This document shows positions 1 to 8,623 of a stretch of DNA of 45,652 bases, one piece after another. The DNA lies in contig CAYSCH010000021.1 in the NCBI GenBank assembly GCA_964429355.1, positions 1 to 45,652 on the forward strand, read 5' to 3'. The DNA is from JAAYAY01 sp964429355 (lineage in GTDB: Bacteria; Planctomycetota; Planctomycetia; Pirellulales; Thermoguttaceae). Numbering within the stretch: the first letter of the stretch is position 1; every line of letters starts with the position of its first letter. A program made the position numbers and the translations under genes. The notes under the pieces were generated by a model that had not been told where the DNA came from, did not search any database, and saw only the letters and a program-made list of their open reading frames with translations.

Positions 1-1
1 C

Positions 2-460
2 ACCCACGTAACGGCCGATGAGTTCACTTCCCTTCAAGACATACTCCAGAAGTACGGGCTGTGGAGTCGGGGGCGTGTCCTGGAAGTCCGTGTTTTGTTT
101 GACTCTCATGGCGGCGTCAGTCGTGTCAGCATCGACTTGCGTCCCTTCCCCAGTCCCGGTGAGCGGCGGGAAACGTTTGCCATTGTGCGACGCCCGAAGA
201 CAGGGGAGATATTCAGTGTGTCGCAATGCAACGTGTTTTGGGATGGCAACGCAGAGATAGACGTCAGAAGCGGGAAGATAGTCGCTTATCGTGAAGGGTA
301 TATCGAGTTCAATCCTGAATCTGGAAGGATAGCCGAACTTGGCCATATTGGCCTGCAAGTGGAATGGTCTCCGGAGGGCGAGATTGTTCGTGAAGAACGC
401 CTGGAGACGCGGCGTCCTCTCGTGCTTGTGCCTGGAAAGAATTGGCCTTCAGCCCCCTAA
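2..460 (+). CDS. Hypothetical protein, 5' end cut by window edge
   Basis: The frame is open from the first bases of the window to a TAA at 458-460, so this is the last ~152 residues of a longer protein. Internal ATG or TTG starts (for example TTG at 95) would discard coding-looking sequence, so I treat it as 5'-partial. The fragment is beta-rich in appearance, with alternating charged and aromatic residues and no membrane segment. I do not recognise the family. It resembles neither of the two paralogues that follow, yet its stop codon sits exactly where similarity to those paralogues begins (about 464), so its end may lie at a deletion junction. Function unknown. Confidence 0.5.
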   Translation, partial: THVTADEFTSLQDILQKYGLWSRGRVLEVRVLFDSHGGVSRVSIDLRPFPSPGERRETFAIVRRPKTGEIFSVSQCNVFWDGNAEIDVRSGKIVAYREGYIEFNPESGRIAELGHIGLQVEWSPEGEIVREERLETRRPLVLVPGKNWPSAP

Positions 461-598
461 TATGTTTCCGCTGCGGGCGAACTGCGAACACCGGCGTTAT
501 TTGCGCCGCGTATTCACAGCGAGATCGTTTCGATGGACAGTCTATCAGGCACTCTGCACGGGATGACAATGATGGTTCATGACATTGCCAGGTAAACC
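461..598 (+). pseudogene. Frameshifted remnant of the 634/1626 paralogue family
   Basis: This short stretch matches the interior of the gene at 634-1530 at DNA and protein level. In frame 3 it reads FPLRANCEHRRYLRR (compare FPRRAYREDRRYVCR). After a small deletion it continues in frame 2 as IHSEIVSMDSLSGTLHGM and MMVHDIAR (compare IHGEVVPLPSLSGHLHGM and VMVYDIVR), ending at TAA 596-598. The N-terminal half and C-terminal third of the family are missing. It is therefore a truncated, frameshifted third copy in a tandem array. An assembly error could explain the frameshift but not the missing ends. Confidence 0.65.
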
Positions 599-633
599 GG
601 CAGGGACTGGACCCCCTGCCAGATTCGGGGAAA

Positions 634-1530
634 GTGAGGTACACCTTGCTGTTTCGTCCGTTTGCCTTGCCATCTCTTGTCGCCCGCATTTCAATTCTGC
701 TGACGGCTGCGTCGATAACGGCTGTATGTAATGCGTATTATCGGGAGTGGATGCCCCTTTCTGTCAGTTGCTTGTCGGGATCTGTTCCGCCGCCTGATTG
801 GGCTTATTTCCATTTATATGGGGGTTTGCATCACAACCCGGAAGGGGAGCTTGACGGAGCTATGGACTTGCGCGAGATCAAGTCCGAGGAGGAGGGCTGT
901 CCCGTGCCTTTGGCGTCTCAGCACCAATACGGCGTAAGCTACACGGGCCTCACAATCGGGAGCATATTCCCCCTGTTCGGTAGGCTGTACTGCTTCGACC
1001 ACATTGAAGTGGGCGACGAGAAAGACGATTTGGGCGCAAACAGAATCAGCGCAGCTCGCTTGACGGAGACGGAAGTGCCTAGTACAGGATTTCGTCAGGA
1101 TACTTACGCATTTCCGCGACGCGCATACCGCGAAGACCGCCGCTATGTTTGCCGTGACGGGAGTATTCACGGCGAGGTCGTGCCGCTCCCAAGCCTATCC
1201 GGTCATCTGCACGGTATGGTGGTGATGGTTTATGACATCGTCAGGCTTTCTGCCGACAAGTCCGACACACGTGCCAACGTCGGCATAGCCGAAGAGTTTG
1301 GGTCCTTCGACTTTGCACAAAGGCTGCCGCCGGGGCAATGGGTGAAGGTCGGCGACGAGTTGCCGATCGGAAAGCTCCGCCACAAGGTGGTCAATATTGT
1401 CCCGCCGGACGAGAAAGACCGAGTCATCCGAGGCCTGCCGTGCCGTCTAATAGGCTGGATCGAACTGGAAGCAGAGCCGATCGAGCGGCCGGACTCGGAG
1501 CCGGGGTCGGCGGACCCCCAGAACCCCTGA
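634..1530 (+). CDS. Exported hypothetical protein, paralogue of the next gene
   Basis: 298 residues from a GTG start preceded by a G/A-rich stretch (ggggaaa). Residues ~8-34 are a hydrophobic, Ala/Leu/Ile-rich segment after basic residues, consistent with a Sec signal peptide or N-terminal anchor. The body shares several motifs with the gene at 1626-2609: YTGLTIGSIFPLFGRLY (YTGLRLGSLFPVLGRVY there), TYAFPR, a LHGM-type segment and a C-terminal RLIGWIELEAEP. These define a lineage-specific family of about 300-330 residues that I cannot name. The stop codon TGA (1528-1530) lies inside the left arm of an inverted repeat. No catalytic motif was seen; an extracytoplasmic location is likely and function is unknown. 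Confidence 0.7.
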   Translation: MRYTLLFRPFALPSLVARISILLTAASITAVCNAYYREWMPLSVSCLSGSVPPPDWAYFHLYGGLHHNPEGELDGAMDLREIKSEEEGCPVPLASQHQYGVSYTGLTIGSIFPLFGRLYCFDHIEVGDEKDDLGANRISAARLTETEVPSTGFRQDTYAFPRRAYREDRRYVCRDGSIHGEVVPLPSLSGHLHGMVVMVYDIVRLSADKSDTRANVGIAEEFGSFDFAQRLPPGQWVKVGDELPIGKLRHKVVNIVPPDEKDRVIRGLPCRLIGWIELEAEPIERPDSEPGSADPQNP

Positions 1531-1588
1531 CAAAACGTTTGGGAAAGCTGGCAAAGGCGGAGATCGCCCTAGGTTTTGTCAGCGGTTC
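1521..1588. repeat. Inverted-repeat element overlapping a stop codon (copy 1)
   Basis: Arms of 16 bp, gaacccctgacaaaac (1521-1536) and gttttgtcagcggttc (1573-1588), pair with one mismatch around 36 bp. A second element with the same CTGACAAAAC/GTTTTGTCAG core lies at 39255-39313. Both sit at the 3' end of a plus-strand gene, so the element may be a transcript-end hairpin or a small dispersed repeat. Confidence 0.6.
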
Positions 1589-1625
1589 TCAGAAGCTGTC
1601 GGAAGACCATGGAGCACGACTTGAC

Positions 1626-2609
1626 ATGAGTAGCCTTGGGTTTTGGCGTGTGTGGACGATTTTGCTGGTGCCTATCGCCGTGACGGCGGCCGCCGAAAGG
1701 GCTGGCGTCGCTCGGATTCCGGTGATTCGTGATCCCGATCTGAGCTTTTGCCCCTTTGACGAAGTACAGTCGTGCGCAGCGCTGACCGGTGAAGCGACCC
1801 GCAATGTCAGCTACGTAGGTGCCTTGCAGGTCCTTTACAAGCGACATTTCTACCTGGTCGGAAAGGCATTCTACGACGATCTGGGGCGTATTCGCGTCAG
1901 CCCGTACTTGCGTGAAACGCAGCCCCCCGAACTTGGGGTCATTAACCAGCGACAGCGGGCATCGGTGCGCGAGCCGCCATTGGGCCATGCCTGTGCCGAT
2001 GGCTACGTGGCCCAGTACACCGGTTTGCGGCTGGGCAGTCTCTTTCCCGTGCTGGGAAGGGTCTACCTGTTTGACCGCGTCCTGGAGCGAGACGGGGACC
2101 TGTTTTTGGGCGGGACGGAATGCAAATCGCCGCTGGAACAATACAATTTGTCCGACTATGTGACCTACTGGCAAAACCGACGTAAGGATTTTGAATTTCC
2201 GGGCGGACCCGGTCCGGACCCGGACGCCAAGATTCCCGATCTCGAGCTTGACCCCAACACCTACGTCTTTCCAAGAATCGACCCGGAATCGCTGCCCGGT
2301 TCCCATTCCGCCGGGCTCCACGGGTGGACGATTTGCGTGCGGGAAACCTACTGGTCCGACTCGATGATGACCAGGCCGGTAGCAGAAGTGGCCGTCGTCG
2401 AGCATGACCCGATGACTGGGCTGCCTCCGGGTGTGCATCTGGATTGGAGGACGATTGGCACCGGTGAGAGCCTCGAGCTGGGCGAAAACCGCCATCGCGT
2501 CACCCAGATCGTGCCGAGGGGTGCCAATGAACGAATCGTCAACGATCGTCCAGGCCGACTGATCGGTTGGATCGCGCTGGATCCGAAGCCAGTCGGCGAG
2601 GACAAATAG
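1626..2609 (+). CDS. Exported hypothetical protein, paralogue of 634-1530
   Basis: 327 residues. The frame is open back to 1338, but ATG 1626 is the sensible start: it follows the preceding gene and begins with a short signal peptide (MSSLGFWRVWTILLVPIAV, cleavage near AAA). The protein shares YTGLRLGSLFPVLGRVYLFD, TYVFPR, LHGWTI and the C-terminal RLIGWIALDPKP with its upstream neighbour. It is longer in the middle, with an Asp/Pro-rich insertion around residues 190-215. The two genes and the remnant at 461-598 form a tandem family that probably arose by local duplication. No enzyme motif is visible; secreted or periplasmic, function unknown. Confidence 0.72.
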   Translation: MSSLGFWRVWTILLVPIAVTAAAERAGVARIPVIRDPDLSFCPFDEVQSCAALTGEATRNVSYVGALQVLYKRHFYLVGKAFYDDLGRIRVSPYLRETQPPELGVINQRQRASVREPPLGHACADGYVAQYTGLRLGSLFPVLGRVYLFDRVLERDGDLFLGGTECKSPLEQYNLSDYVTYWQNRRKDFEFPGGPGPDPDAKIPDLELDPNTYVFPRIDPESLPGSHSAGLHGWTICVRETYWSDSMMTRPVAEVAVVEHDPMTGLPPGVHLDWRTIGTGESLELGENRHRVTQIVPRGANERIVNDRPGRLIGWIALDPKPVGEDK

Positions 2610-2741
2610 GAGCATTGCCTGAGGGTAGTTCGCGGCTCTGGACGGCATGATTGCCGGGGCCTGAGAACATGTGCAAACGGGTATGGGGGCTCCCCAGGAA
2701 CTTGAGAAGCTCTGTCGTGTCTTGGGACGAGAAACTGCGGT

Positions 2742-3881
2742 ATGAGCGAAAGTGAAAAGCAGCAAGTGCGGCGAAAACTTCCAGGGCGGGTTGAACTGGT
2801 GTATTGGGTCACGTCTGCGATCGTCGTTCTGGCGATGCTCGGGGCCAATGGCGCTGCGGTGGTCGATTGCGCCGTTTTCGTTGTTGGCATCGCTGTATTC
2901 CTGCTTGCTCGATGCTATAGTCCCGTCGTGTGGTTATGCGTGGTGGCCGCCGCGTGTGCCGGCGTCTGCCTGCGACTGGCAACCTGGTATTGGTACGGCG
3001 ACAACCGCGCCGAGGCCGAGATCAGTCTGAATTGGGCCTTGCTGCTTTTCTGGGCGCTTCCGATCGGCGTTGCCGTTGGGTTCATTGCCTGCCGAATTGC
3101 AGGCCTGGATCACCGTTGGTTTCAGTTCCGGTTGAGAACGCTGTTGATTGGCGTCGTCGCCTGGAGTGTCCTGCTCTCGTCGTATTTCGCCGTAACCCGG
3201 CAGGCGAGAAGGCAGCGGGAAGCGATTGCGGCAATTCGGGCGAGCGGAGGGTCGGTGATATATGAATGGCAAAGGACGGAGAATGGTCACTCGAATGAAT
3301 ACGAGCCCAAGCCCACATGGATTCGCGCCGTGTTGGGCGATGACTACTTTGACAGAGTTGTGGAGGTAAGTTTCGGAGAGTCACTGGATGACGACGACTG
3401 CCTGGAACCTCTCGAAGTGTTGCCGGATCTCGAGGTTCTGTCGCTCTCCGAAACGCATATTACTGGCAGCGGTCTAAGGTATCTCGGAGACCGGCCTGCT
3501 CTCCAGACCCTGTATCTCAGCAATTCACAAATCAGCGATGCGAGCCTGGCACACGTCAAGAAGTTCAGGAATCTGCAGAAACTGGATCTGGCACGCACTA
3601 AGGTTACCGACGCCGGATTGGCTCACCTTGCGGGACTAGGTAGTCTTCAATGGTTGGGTCTGAACGACACACTGGTTACTGATTCCGGCATGAAGCATCT
3701 GGAGACGCTGACAAGCCTACGACTCCTGGACCTCTACGGCACTCGGATTACCGACGCAGGGCTGGAGCACCTCAAAGGCCTGCCCAACCTCCGAGGCGTG
3801 GAGCTTAGGGAAACGGCAGTGACCGAGGAGGGAGTGACGTTGCTGAAGAAGAGTCTCCACGTTGTTCCGTCGGGTTGGTAA
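2742..3881 (+). CDS. Membrane-anchored leucine-rich repeat protein
   Basis: 379 residues. The N-terminal part holds about five hydrophobic segments (approximately 18-38, 41-57, 61-80, 98-120 and 131-150). The last is preceded by FQFRLRTLLIGV, a segment I associate with membrane-bound planctomycete LRR proteins. After a linker, residues ~207-379 are regular leucine-rich repeats of about 24 residues with the pattern LxxLxLxxTxITDxGLxxL, for example KLDLARTKVTDAGLAHL and LLDLYGTRITDAGLEHL. Such repeats form a curved scaffold for protein or ligand binding; the binding partner is unknown. Topology prediction would decide which side of the membrane they face. The gene is complete and stands alone. 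Confidence 0.8.
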   Translation: MSESEKQQVRRKLPGRVELVYWVTSAIVVLAMLGANGAAVVDCAVFVVGIAVFLLARCYSPVVWLCVVAAACAGVCLRLATWYWYGDNRAEAEISLNWALLLFWALPIGVAVGFIACRIAGLDHRWFQFRLRTLLIGVVAWSVLLSSYFAVTRQARRQREAIAAIRASGGSVIYEWQRTENGHSNEYEPKPTWIRAVLGDDYFDRVVEVSFGESLDDDDCLEPLEVLPDLEVLSLSETHITGSGLRYLGDRPALQTLYLSNSQISDASLAHVKKFRNLQKLDLARTKVTDAGLAHLAGLGSLQWLGLNDTLVTDSGMKHLETLTSLRLLDLYGTRITDAGLEHLKGLPNLRGVELRETAVTEEGVTLLKKSLHVVPSGW

Positions 3882-4217
3882 CGGGGCAGGATTAACGCTC
3901 TCTCCGTACCTCTGGCCTTGATTTTCCTGGAATACCCCTGATTTCGGCCTTGAAGTCCGGCAGTCGGCAGTGTCGGGTGTCCGGCGGCAGTTACTTTTGC
4001 CCTTCACTGGCGGAAACATGCCCCCGCCAAATTGATGGGGATCGGTCATCCTGGTATAACCAGGGGGTGAGTTCAGAACTTCTGAAGCCAAGAGATCGAA
4101 ATCTTCGCCGCCGCTGTTGATTCTGTGCGAGGGAGCTTCCCACACCAGGGCGAGTGTTCGTTCCTGTATCGCGACGGAACGATGGACACGGCGAGGACAT
4201 CCCCGGGGGGGTCTCCC
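3882..4217. other. 336-bp intergenic region with two palindromes
   Basis: No convincing gene is present here. It holds a short hairpin (CCTGGT-ATA-ACCAGG) at 4050-4064 and a 15-bp palindrome at 4072-4086, both upstream of the lyase gene. The rest has no structure that I can support. Confidence 0.4.
4050..4086. promoter_or_regulatory. Paired palindromes upstream of lyase gene, possible operator
   Basis: CCTGGTATAACCAGG (4050-4064) and TTCAGAACTTCTGAA (4072-4086, seven-base arms around a central C) lie 130-170 bp before the lyase ATG at 4218. Such closely spaced symmetric sites could bind a dimeric regulator. No regulator gene is adjacent, so this is a guess from symmetry alone. Confidence 0.25.
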
Positions 4218-6716
4218 ATGCATCGAAGTGAAAAGCTGGCCTTGTTGCAGGTTGCGGCGATTGTGGCCGTGAGCTTGCTGGTTTCCAGGATCGACGGCGC
4301 CGAACCTGCCACGTTGTTTTCGTTCGAAGACGGAACCGACCAGTGGAGCCCGCGAGCAGACAGCGTGCGTGTGGAACAGGAAATCGGGCCAGCCGCGACA
4401 CCCGGCAGCGAAGGATGCCTGCGGATTGCGGGGAGTCTGGAAACCGGCTGGAACTATGCGGTCTCGAAACACCAGCCCGTCGAACCGGGCAAGCTCTATC
4501 GTCTGACTGCCTGGCTCCGCGTCGATCGGTTGGGGCCGGAAACGCCAGCCCCGTTTCTCAAGTGCGAGTTTGTCGCCTCCAGCACGCGGGACATGGCGGG
4601 GCAGGTGACCACGGATCGGTACGACACTGCCCAACTGGGCAGATGGCAGAAGCTCGTGGCCGAGTTCCAGGTCCCAAACAATGCGACCGCCTGCTGGCTG
4701 GCCCTGGAAAAGGGGACCAGCAGCGCGGCGGAAATCGATGCCCGGCTGGACGAGATCACGCTCGAGACGATCACCCGGCTGAGCGTGATCGACGAGTTCC
4801 GGCTGACGCCTGTGCCGGCCGAACTGGAACGGATGCGGGGAGTCCACCCGCGGTTGTATCTCGATTCAGCCAAGGCGGCCGAGCTTCGCCAGGCCATCGG
4901 CACGACCCACTCGGCGCTGTGGGAAGAACTGCGCGAGCAGGCCGATCGGCTCGTCAAGCAGGGGCCTCCGGCCTATCGCGAGCAGGATGGCCATAGCGGC
5001 GACGAACAGCTTTGGCAACGCGAGGTCGGCAATGCCATGCCCGTGGTGGCCATGGCTTACCTCATGACGGGTGACCCGAAGTACCTCGATAGTGCCCAGG
5101 CCTGGGCACTGGCTTCGTGCGGATACAAGACCTGGGGACTCAATCGTATCGACGGCATGGATCTTGCCACCGGGCACCAGCTATTTGGCCTGGGCACCGT
5201 CTATGACTGGTGCTACAACGGGCTGGACGAGACGGCTCGTCGTACGATCCGCGAAACCATCATCCTGCGGGGCACCGCCATGTTTGAAGCCGGCGCAACG
5301 GGCGAGGCCTGGTGGCAACGGTCCTACATGCAGAACCATCTCTGGGTCGACGCCTGTGGCCTCTCGATTGCCGGTCTGGCTGTGTTCGACGAAGTGGACG
5401 ACGCCAACCTGTGGATCGGTTTCGGCCTCGACAAGTTCCGCCGCAGCGTCGACGCCTTGGGCCCCGATGGGGCGAGCCACGAGGGCGTTGGTTATTGGGA
5501 GTACGGCGTGGAGTATCTCCTGAAGTTCATGCACCTGGCCCGGGAACTGCTGGGAGTGGATCTCTACCAGCACGACTGGTGGCGCCGCACGGCACGTTAC
5601 CCCCTCTATCTTGGCTTGCCTCGCGACGCGTGGACAGGGCGCAGCTCGATCGTCGACATCGCCGACTGCCCGCGCGGACACTGGTATGGACCGGAGTACC
5701 TGCTGCGCGGGCTGGCGAGGGAATTTCGCGATCCTCAGGCCCAGTGGCTGGCCAGAGAGTGCGACGAGGCGGACGTGGTCTCCGCAGGGGCTCCCTGGCT
5801 GAATCTCGTCTGGTACGATCCGAGTGTTCCGGCCGAGCCGCCGACGGAGCTGCCAACCCTCCATCACTTCGACGACATGGGGATCGTGAGTGCCCGCAGC
5901 AACTGGTCCGGGCATGAGTCGCTCGTGGTGTTCAAGTGCGGTCCCTTTCTGGGCCACAAGGCGGTTGAAGAGTTCTCCTACGATCCCGGCGGAGGTCACG
6001 TCCATCCCGACGCGAATCATTTTGTCGTCTTCGCCGGCGGCGAGTGGCTGCTGCGCGACGACGGCTACCGTGCCAAGTGGACCGGCCAGCACAACACGCT
6101 CCTCGTCGACGGCCAGGGCCAATTGGGGGAAGGGGCCGAGTGGTTCCAGGGGAGTAAACCGCTGGCGGGGAAGGCCCGGCCCCGCGTGATCCGGGCGGAA
6201 TCCAGCCCCACACTAGACCACATCGCCGGCGATGCCAAAGAGGCTTATCCAGACGACCTGGGCATCGACCGGTACGAGCGACATCTGATCTTCGTCAAAC
6301 CCGACGTGCTGCTGGTGCTCGATGAGATCCGGCTCAAGGAGCCACGGGGGATGGAACTTCGCTTCCATCCGGAGCAGCAATCGGCCGAGCAGGCGGACGG
6401 AGCTTTCCTGCTGAAGGGAAAATCTTCGCTGCTGCGTCTGGCTCCCCTGACGACCGACGGCGTTGAAACCGAATCGGGCGAAATCTCCATCGTGGATCGC
6501 CACGGTGGAAAGGACGCCTCGATGTTCACGGTCCGTCTTGCGCGGAATGCCGCGTATTGGCGCAATGCCGTGGCGATTTCATGGTCCGCCGCCGCGGACC
6601 GGCCTGCCGAAGTCAAGCTGGCTGCCCAAGGGGATCGGTGGACGTTTGGCTGCGGACCGCGTCAGGTTCTGTTCGACTGGACGACGCGGCGTGTCTTGGA
6701 GTCGCCAGAAGAATGA
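4218..6716 (+). CDS. Secreted heparinase II/III-family polysaccharide lyase
   Basis: 832 residues from ATG 4218. The frame is open to 4125, but 4218 begins a clear signal peptide (MHRSEKLALLQVAAIVAVSL, cleavage near IDGA-E). Residues ~30-180 resemble a beta-sandwich carbohydrate-binding module (FSFEDGTDQWSP, GWNYAVSK, YRLTAWLRV). Residues ~200-480 look like the alpha/alpha toroid of uronic-acid lyases, with NHLWVDACG (N373-H374) and GYWEYGVEYLLKF (about 425), the positions of the family's Asn/His and Tyr catalytic residues. From ~560 the heparinase II/III beta-domain follows, with GGHVHPDANHFVVF (about 592). The enzyme would eliminatively cleave uronate-containing polysaccharides outside the cytoplasm. 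The exact substrate (heparin-, alginate- or ulvan-like) cannot be told. It converges with the regulator at 6858. Confidence 0.85.
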   Translation: MHRSEKLALLQVAAIVAVSLLVSRIDGAEPATLFSFEDGTDQWSPRADSVRVEQEIGPAATPGSEGCLRIAGSLETGWNYAVSKHQPVEPGKLYRLTAWLRVDRLGPETPAPFLKCEFVASSTRDMAGQVTTDRYDTAQLGRWQKLVAEFQVPNNATACWLALEKGTSSAAEIDARLDEITLETITRLSVIDEFRLTPVPAELERMRGVHPRLYLDSAKAAELRQAIGTTHSALWEELREQADRLVKQGPPAYREQDGHSGDEQLWQREVGNAMPVVAMAYLMTGDPKYLDSAQAWALASCGYKTWGLNRIDGMDLATGHQLFGLGTVYDWCYNGLDETARRTIRETIILRGTAMFEAGATGEAWWQRSYMQNHLWVDACGLSIAGLAVFDEVDDANLWIGFGLDKFRRSVDALGPDGASHEGVGYWEYGVEYLLKFMHLARELLGVDLYQHDWWRRTARYPLYLGLPRDAWTGRSSIVDIADCPRGHWYGPEYLLRGLAREFRDPQAQWLARECDEADVVSAGAPWLNLVWYDPSVPAEPPTELPTLHHFDDMGIVSARSNWSGHESLVVFKCGPFLGHKAVEEFSYDPGGGHVHPDANHFVVFAGGEWLLRDDGYRAKWTGQHNTLLVDGQGQLGEGAEWFQGSKPLAGKARPRVIRAESSPTLDHIAGDAKEAYPDDLGIDRYERHLIFVKPDVLLVLDEIRLKEPRGMELRFHPEQQSAEQADGAFLLKGKSSLLRLAPLTTDGVETESGEISIVDRHGGKDASMFTVRLARNAAYWRNAVAISWSAAADRPAEVKLAAQGDRWTFGCGPRQVLFDWTTRRVLESPEE

Positions 6717-6857
6717 CGGATCTCAGAGCGGTGAAACGCAGAAGACGCCTTGTCAGACCTGTTCATCGATCAGGTTTCAAGGGACCCGGAGACGAACTCG
6801 GATGGACTGTGGACGCACGAGATGAACTTGCGCCACGTGCCTCTGCCGGAATGGCAA

Positions 6858-8291
6858 TCACCCGCCGTCGGCCTTGATTCCGTATTTTCGCATCAAGGCG
6901 TGGAAGTTGGTACGCTGCATTCCGACGGCCTCGGCGGCACGGCTCACATTGCCTTCGTACCGGTCGAGCATCTGACTGAGGAACTGGCGTTCGAGTTGCT
7001 CCACGGCAGTATCGCGGACCTGCTGCTTGAGCCGCTTGAACTCTTCCCACGTGTCGGGCACTGCCATCCGATTGGGAAGCGTGGGCAAGTGGCGGATCTC
7101 GTCCGGCAGATGGCGCGGGTCGATCACGGCCCCGTCGCTGAGGATGGCCAGCCGTTCCACGATATTGCGCAGCTCGCGCACATTGCCAGGCCAGGAGTAG
7201 CCTTCCATCATCCGCATCGCGTCGGGGGAAAAGCGTTTGGGTTCGATGTCGATCTTGCGGCAGTAGCGATCGAGAAATGCAACGGCAAGGACCGGAATAT
7301 CGCTCTCGCGATCGCGCAGAGGGGGCAGGAAGATCGGCACGACATTGAGGCGATAGTAGAGGTCCTCGCGGAAGGTGCCCTCTCTGACCATGTCGGCCAG
7401 GTCGCGATTCGTGGCAGCGATCAGGCGGATGTCGATCGTCTGTTCTTCCGTATCGCCGACTTTCTTTACCCGCCGGCTCTCCAGCGCGCGGAGGAGTTTT
7501 CCCTGGGTCTCGATGCTGATATTGGCCACTTCGTCGAGAAACAAGGTCCCACCGTGAGCGGCCTCGAAGAGGCCCTGCTTGGTGGCAATCGCACCGGAAA
7601 AGGAGCCTTTCACATGGCCGAACAGTTCGCTTTCCAGGAGCGTGGGGGCGAGGGAGCTGCAGTCGCAGGCCAAGAGCGAGTGCTCTTTGCGGCGGCTGAG
7701 ACGATGGATCGCGCGGACAACCATCTCCTTGCCAGTTCCGCTTTCGCCGGTCACCAGCACCGTTCCCTCCGTGGGCGCCACCCGGCGGATCAGGCCGAAT
7801 ACCCGCTCCATGGCCCGGCTTTCGCCGAGGATGCCCTCGAACCCCTGCTGCACTTCCAGCTCCCGTCGGAGCGCGGCATTCTCTCGAATCAGAGCCGATT
7901 TCTCTCCGACTCGACTGACGACAAGCTTCAATTCGTCGGGCGTGAATGGCTTGCTGAGGTAATCCGCAGCCCCTCGTTTCATAGCTTGGACTGCCGTCTC
8001 GGCGGTGGAGTGGCCGGTGATGATCACCACCTCGCTGACAACGCCAGCCGCCTTGACATGCGTGAGGATGTCCATTCCTCCCAGCCCCTCCATCTTCAGG
8101 TCGAGGAGGATAATGTCGAAATCGCCGGTAAGCGCTGCTTCCAGACCCTTATGCGATTCCTCGCAGGTCTCGACTTCGTAGCCCAGCGGTCGCAGGGCCC
8201 GGGCGCAGCCGAGGCCGATGTAGGCCTCGTCGTCGATTACCAGGACCCGCTGATGCCGAGCCGGACAATCCGGCGCGGTAGTCGTGGCCAT
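6858..8291 (-). CDS. Sigma-54-dependent response regulator (NtrC family)
   Basis: 477 residues from ATG 8291, preceded by GGGAGAG. An upstream ATG at 8327 also has a GGAGG and would add 12 residues. Residues ~15-130 form a receiver domain with acidic pair D20-D21 and phosphoacceptor D64 (IILLDLKMEG) and the KPF lysine. An AAA+ domain follows with Walker A GESGTGKE (~180) and Walker B GGTLFLDEVANI, an R-finger region, and the WPGNVRELRN motif. The C-terminus is a Fis-type HTH (NVSRAAEAVGMQRTNFHALM). The sigma-54 contact loop normally written GAFTGA is GSFSGA (~230). No histidine kinase is nearby, so it is an orphan regulator. It lies downstream of the giant gene on the same strand, about 330 bp away. 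Confidence 0.9.
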   Translation of the reverse strand: MATTTAPDCPARHQRVLVIDDEAYIGLGCARALRPLGYEVETCEESHKGLEAALTGDFDIILLDLKMEGLGGMDILTHVKAAGVVSEVVIITGHSTAETAVQAMKRGAADYLSKPFTPDELKLVVSRVGEKSALIRENAALRRELEVQQGFEGILGESRAMERVFGLIRRVAPTEGTVLVTGESGTGKEMVVRAIHRLSRRKEHSLLACDCSSLAPTLLESELFGHVKGSFSGAIATKQGLFEAAHGGTLFLDEVANISIETQGKLLRALESRRVKKVGDTEEQTIDIRLIAATNRDLADMVREGTFREDLYYRLNVVPIFLPPLRDRESDIPVLAVAFLDRYCRKIDIEPKRFSPDAMRMMEGYSWPGNVRELRNIVERLAILSDGAVIDPRHLPDEIRHLPTLPNRMAVPDTWEEFKRLKQQVRDTAVEQLERQFLSQMLDRYEGNVSRAAEAVGMQRTNFHALMRKYGIKADGG

Positions 8292-8623
8292 CGTTCTCTC
8301 TCCCAATCCCTGCACGAGCGCGAGCATTTTAATGGTCCACCTCCCCTGATTCTTAACAAACAGGCCCGGACCATCAACCCCGCCGGGTGAGATCGTCGAT
8401 TTGCAGTCCGAAAGAACGGAAATAATGAACCGGTCGGTCTGCATCGCCCGTGATCAGGACAATTCTCCTTGGGATACCGCCCGTCTACAGTCCCTTGGGT
8501 GGTGTCGGGCCAGCCCCCGGGCGTCTGTGGCATAAGGGCCAGAGGGATGCCGTCAGACACACGTGGGGAGTTCGAAGCGACCAGACTTTGGCCAGTATAG
8601 GTGGAGAATTCGGGTACAATTCG
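8292..8623. other. Intergenic region between giant gene and regulator
   Basis: About 330 bp that must hold the end of the giant transcript and probably the regulator promoter (minus strand). I looked for a -24/-12 TGGCAC-N5-TTGC element and found none convincing. A small palindrome TGGCATAAGGGCCA occurs near 8530. Nothing else could be supported. Confidence 0.4.

Noticed and set aside
6750..8390. A 546-codon plus-strand frame over the response regulator
   Set aside because: The minus strand carries a complete NtrC-family protein with all motifs; the plus frame is a GC-driven shadow.
8292..8623. Possible sigma-54 promoter before the response regulator
   Set aside because: No TGGCAC-N5-TTGC match with correct GG/GC spacing was found on either strand.
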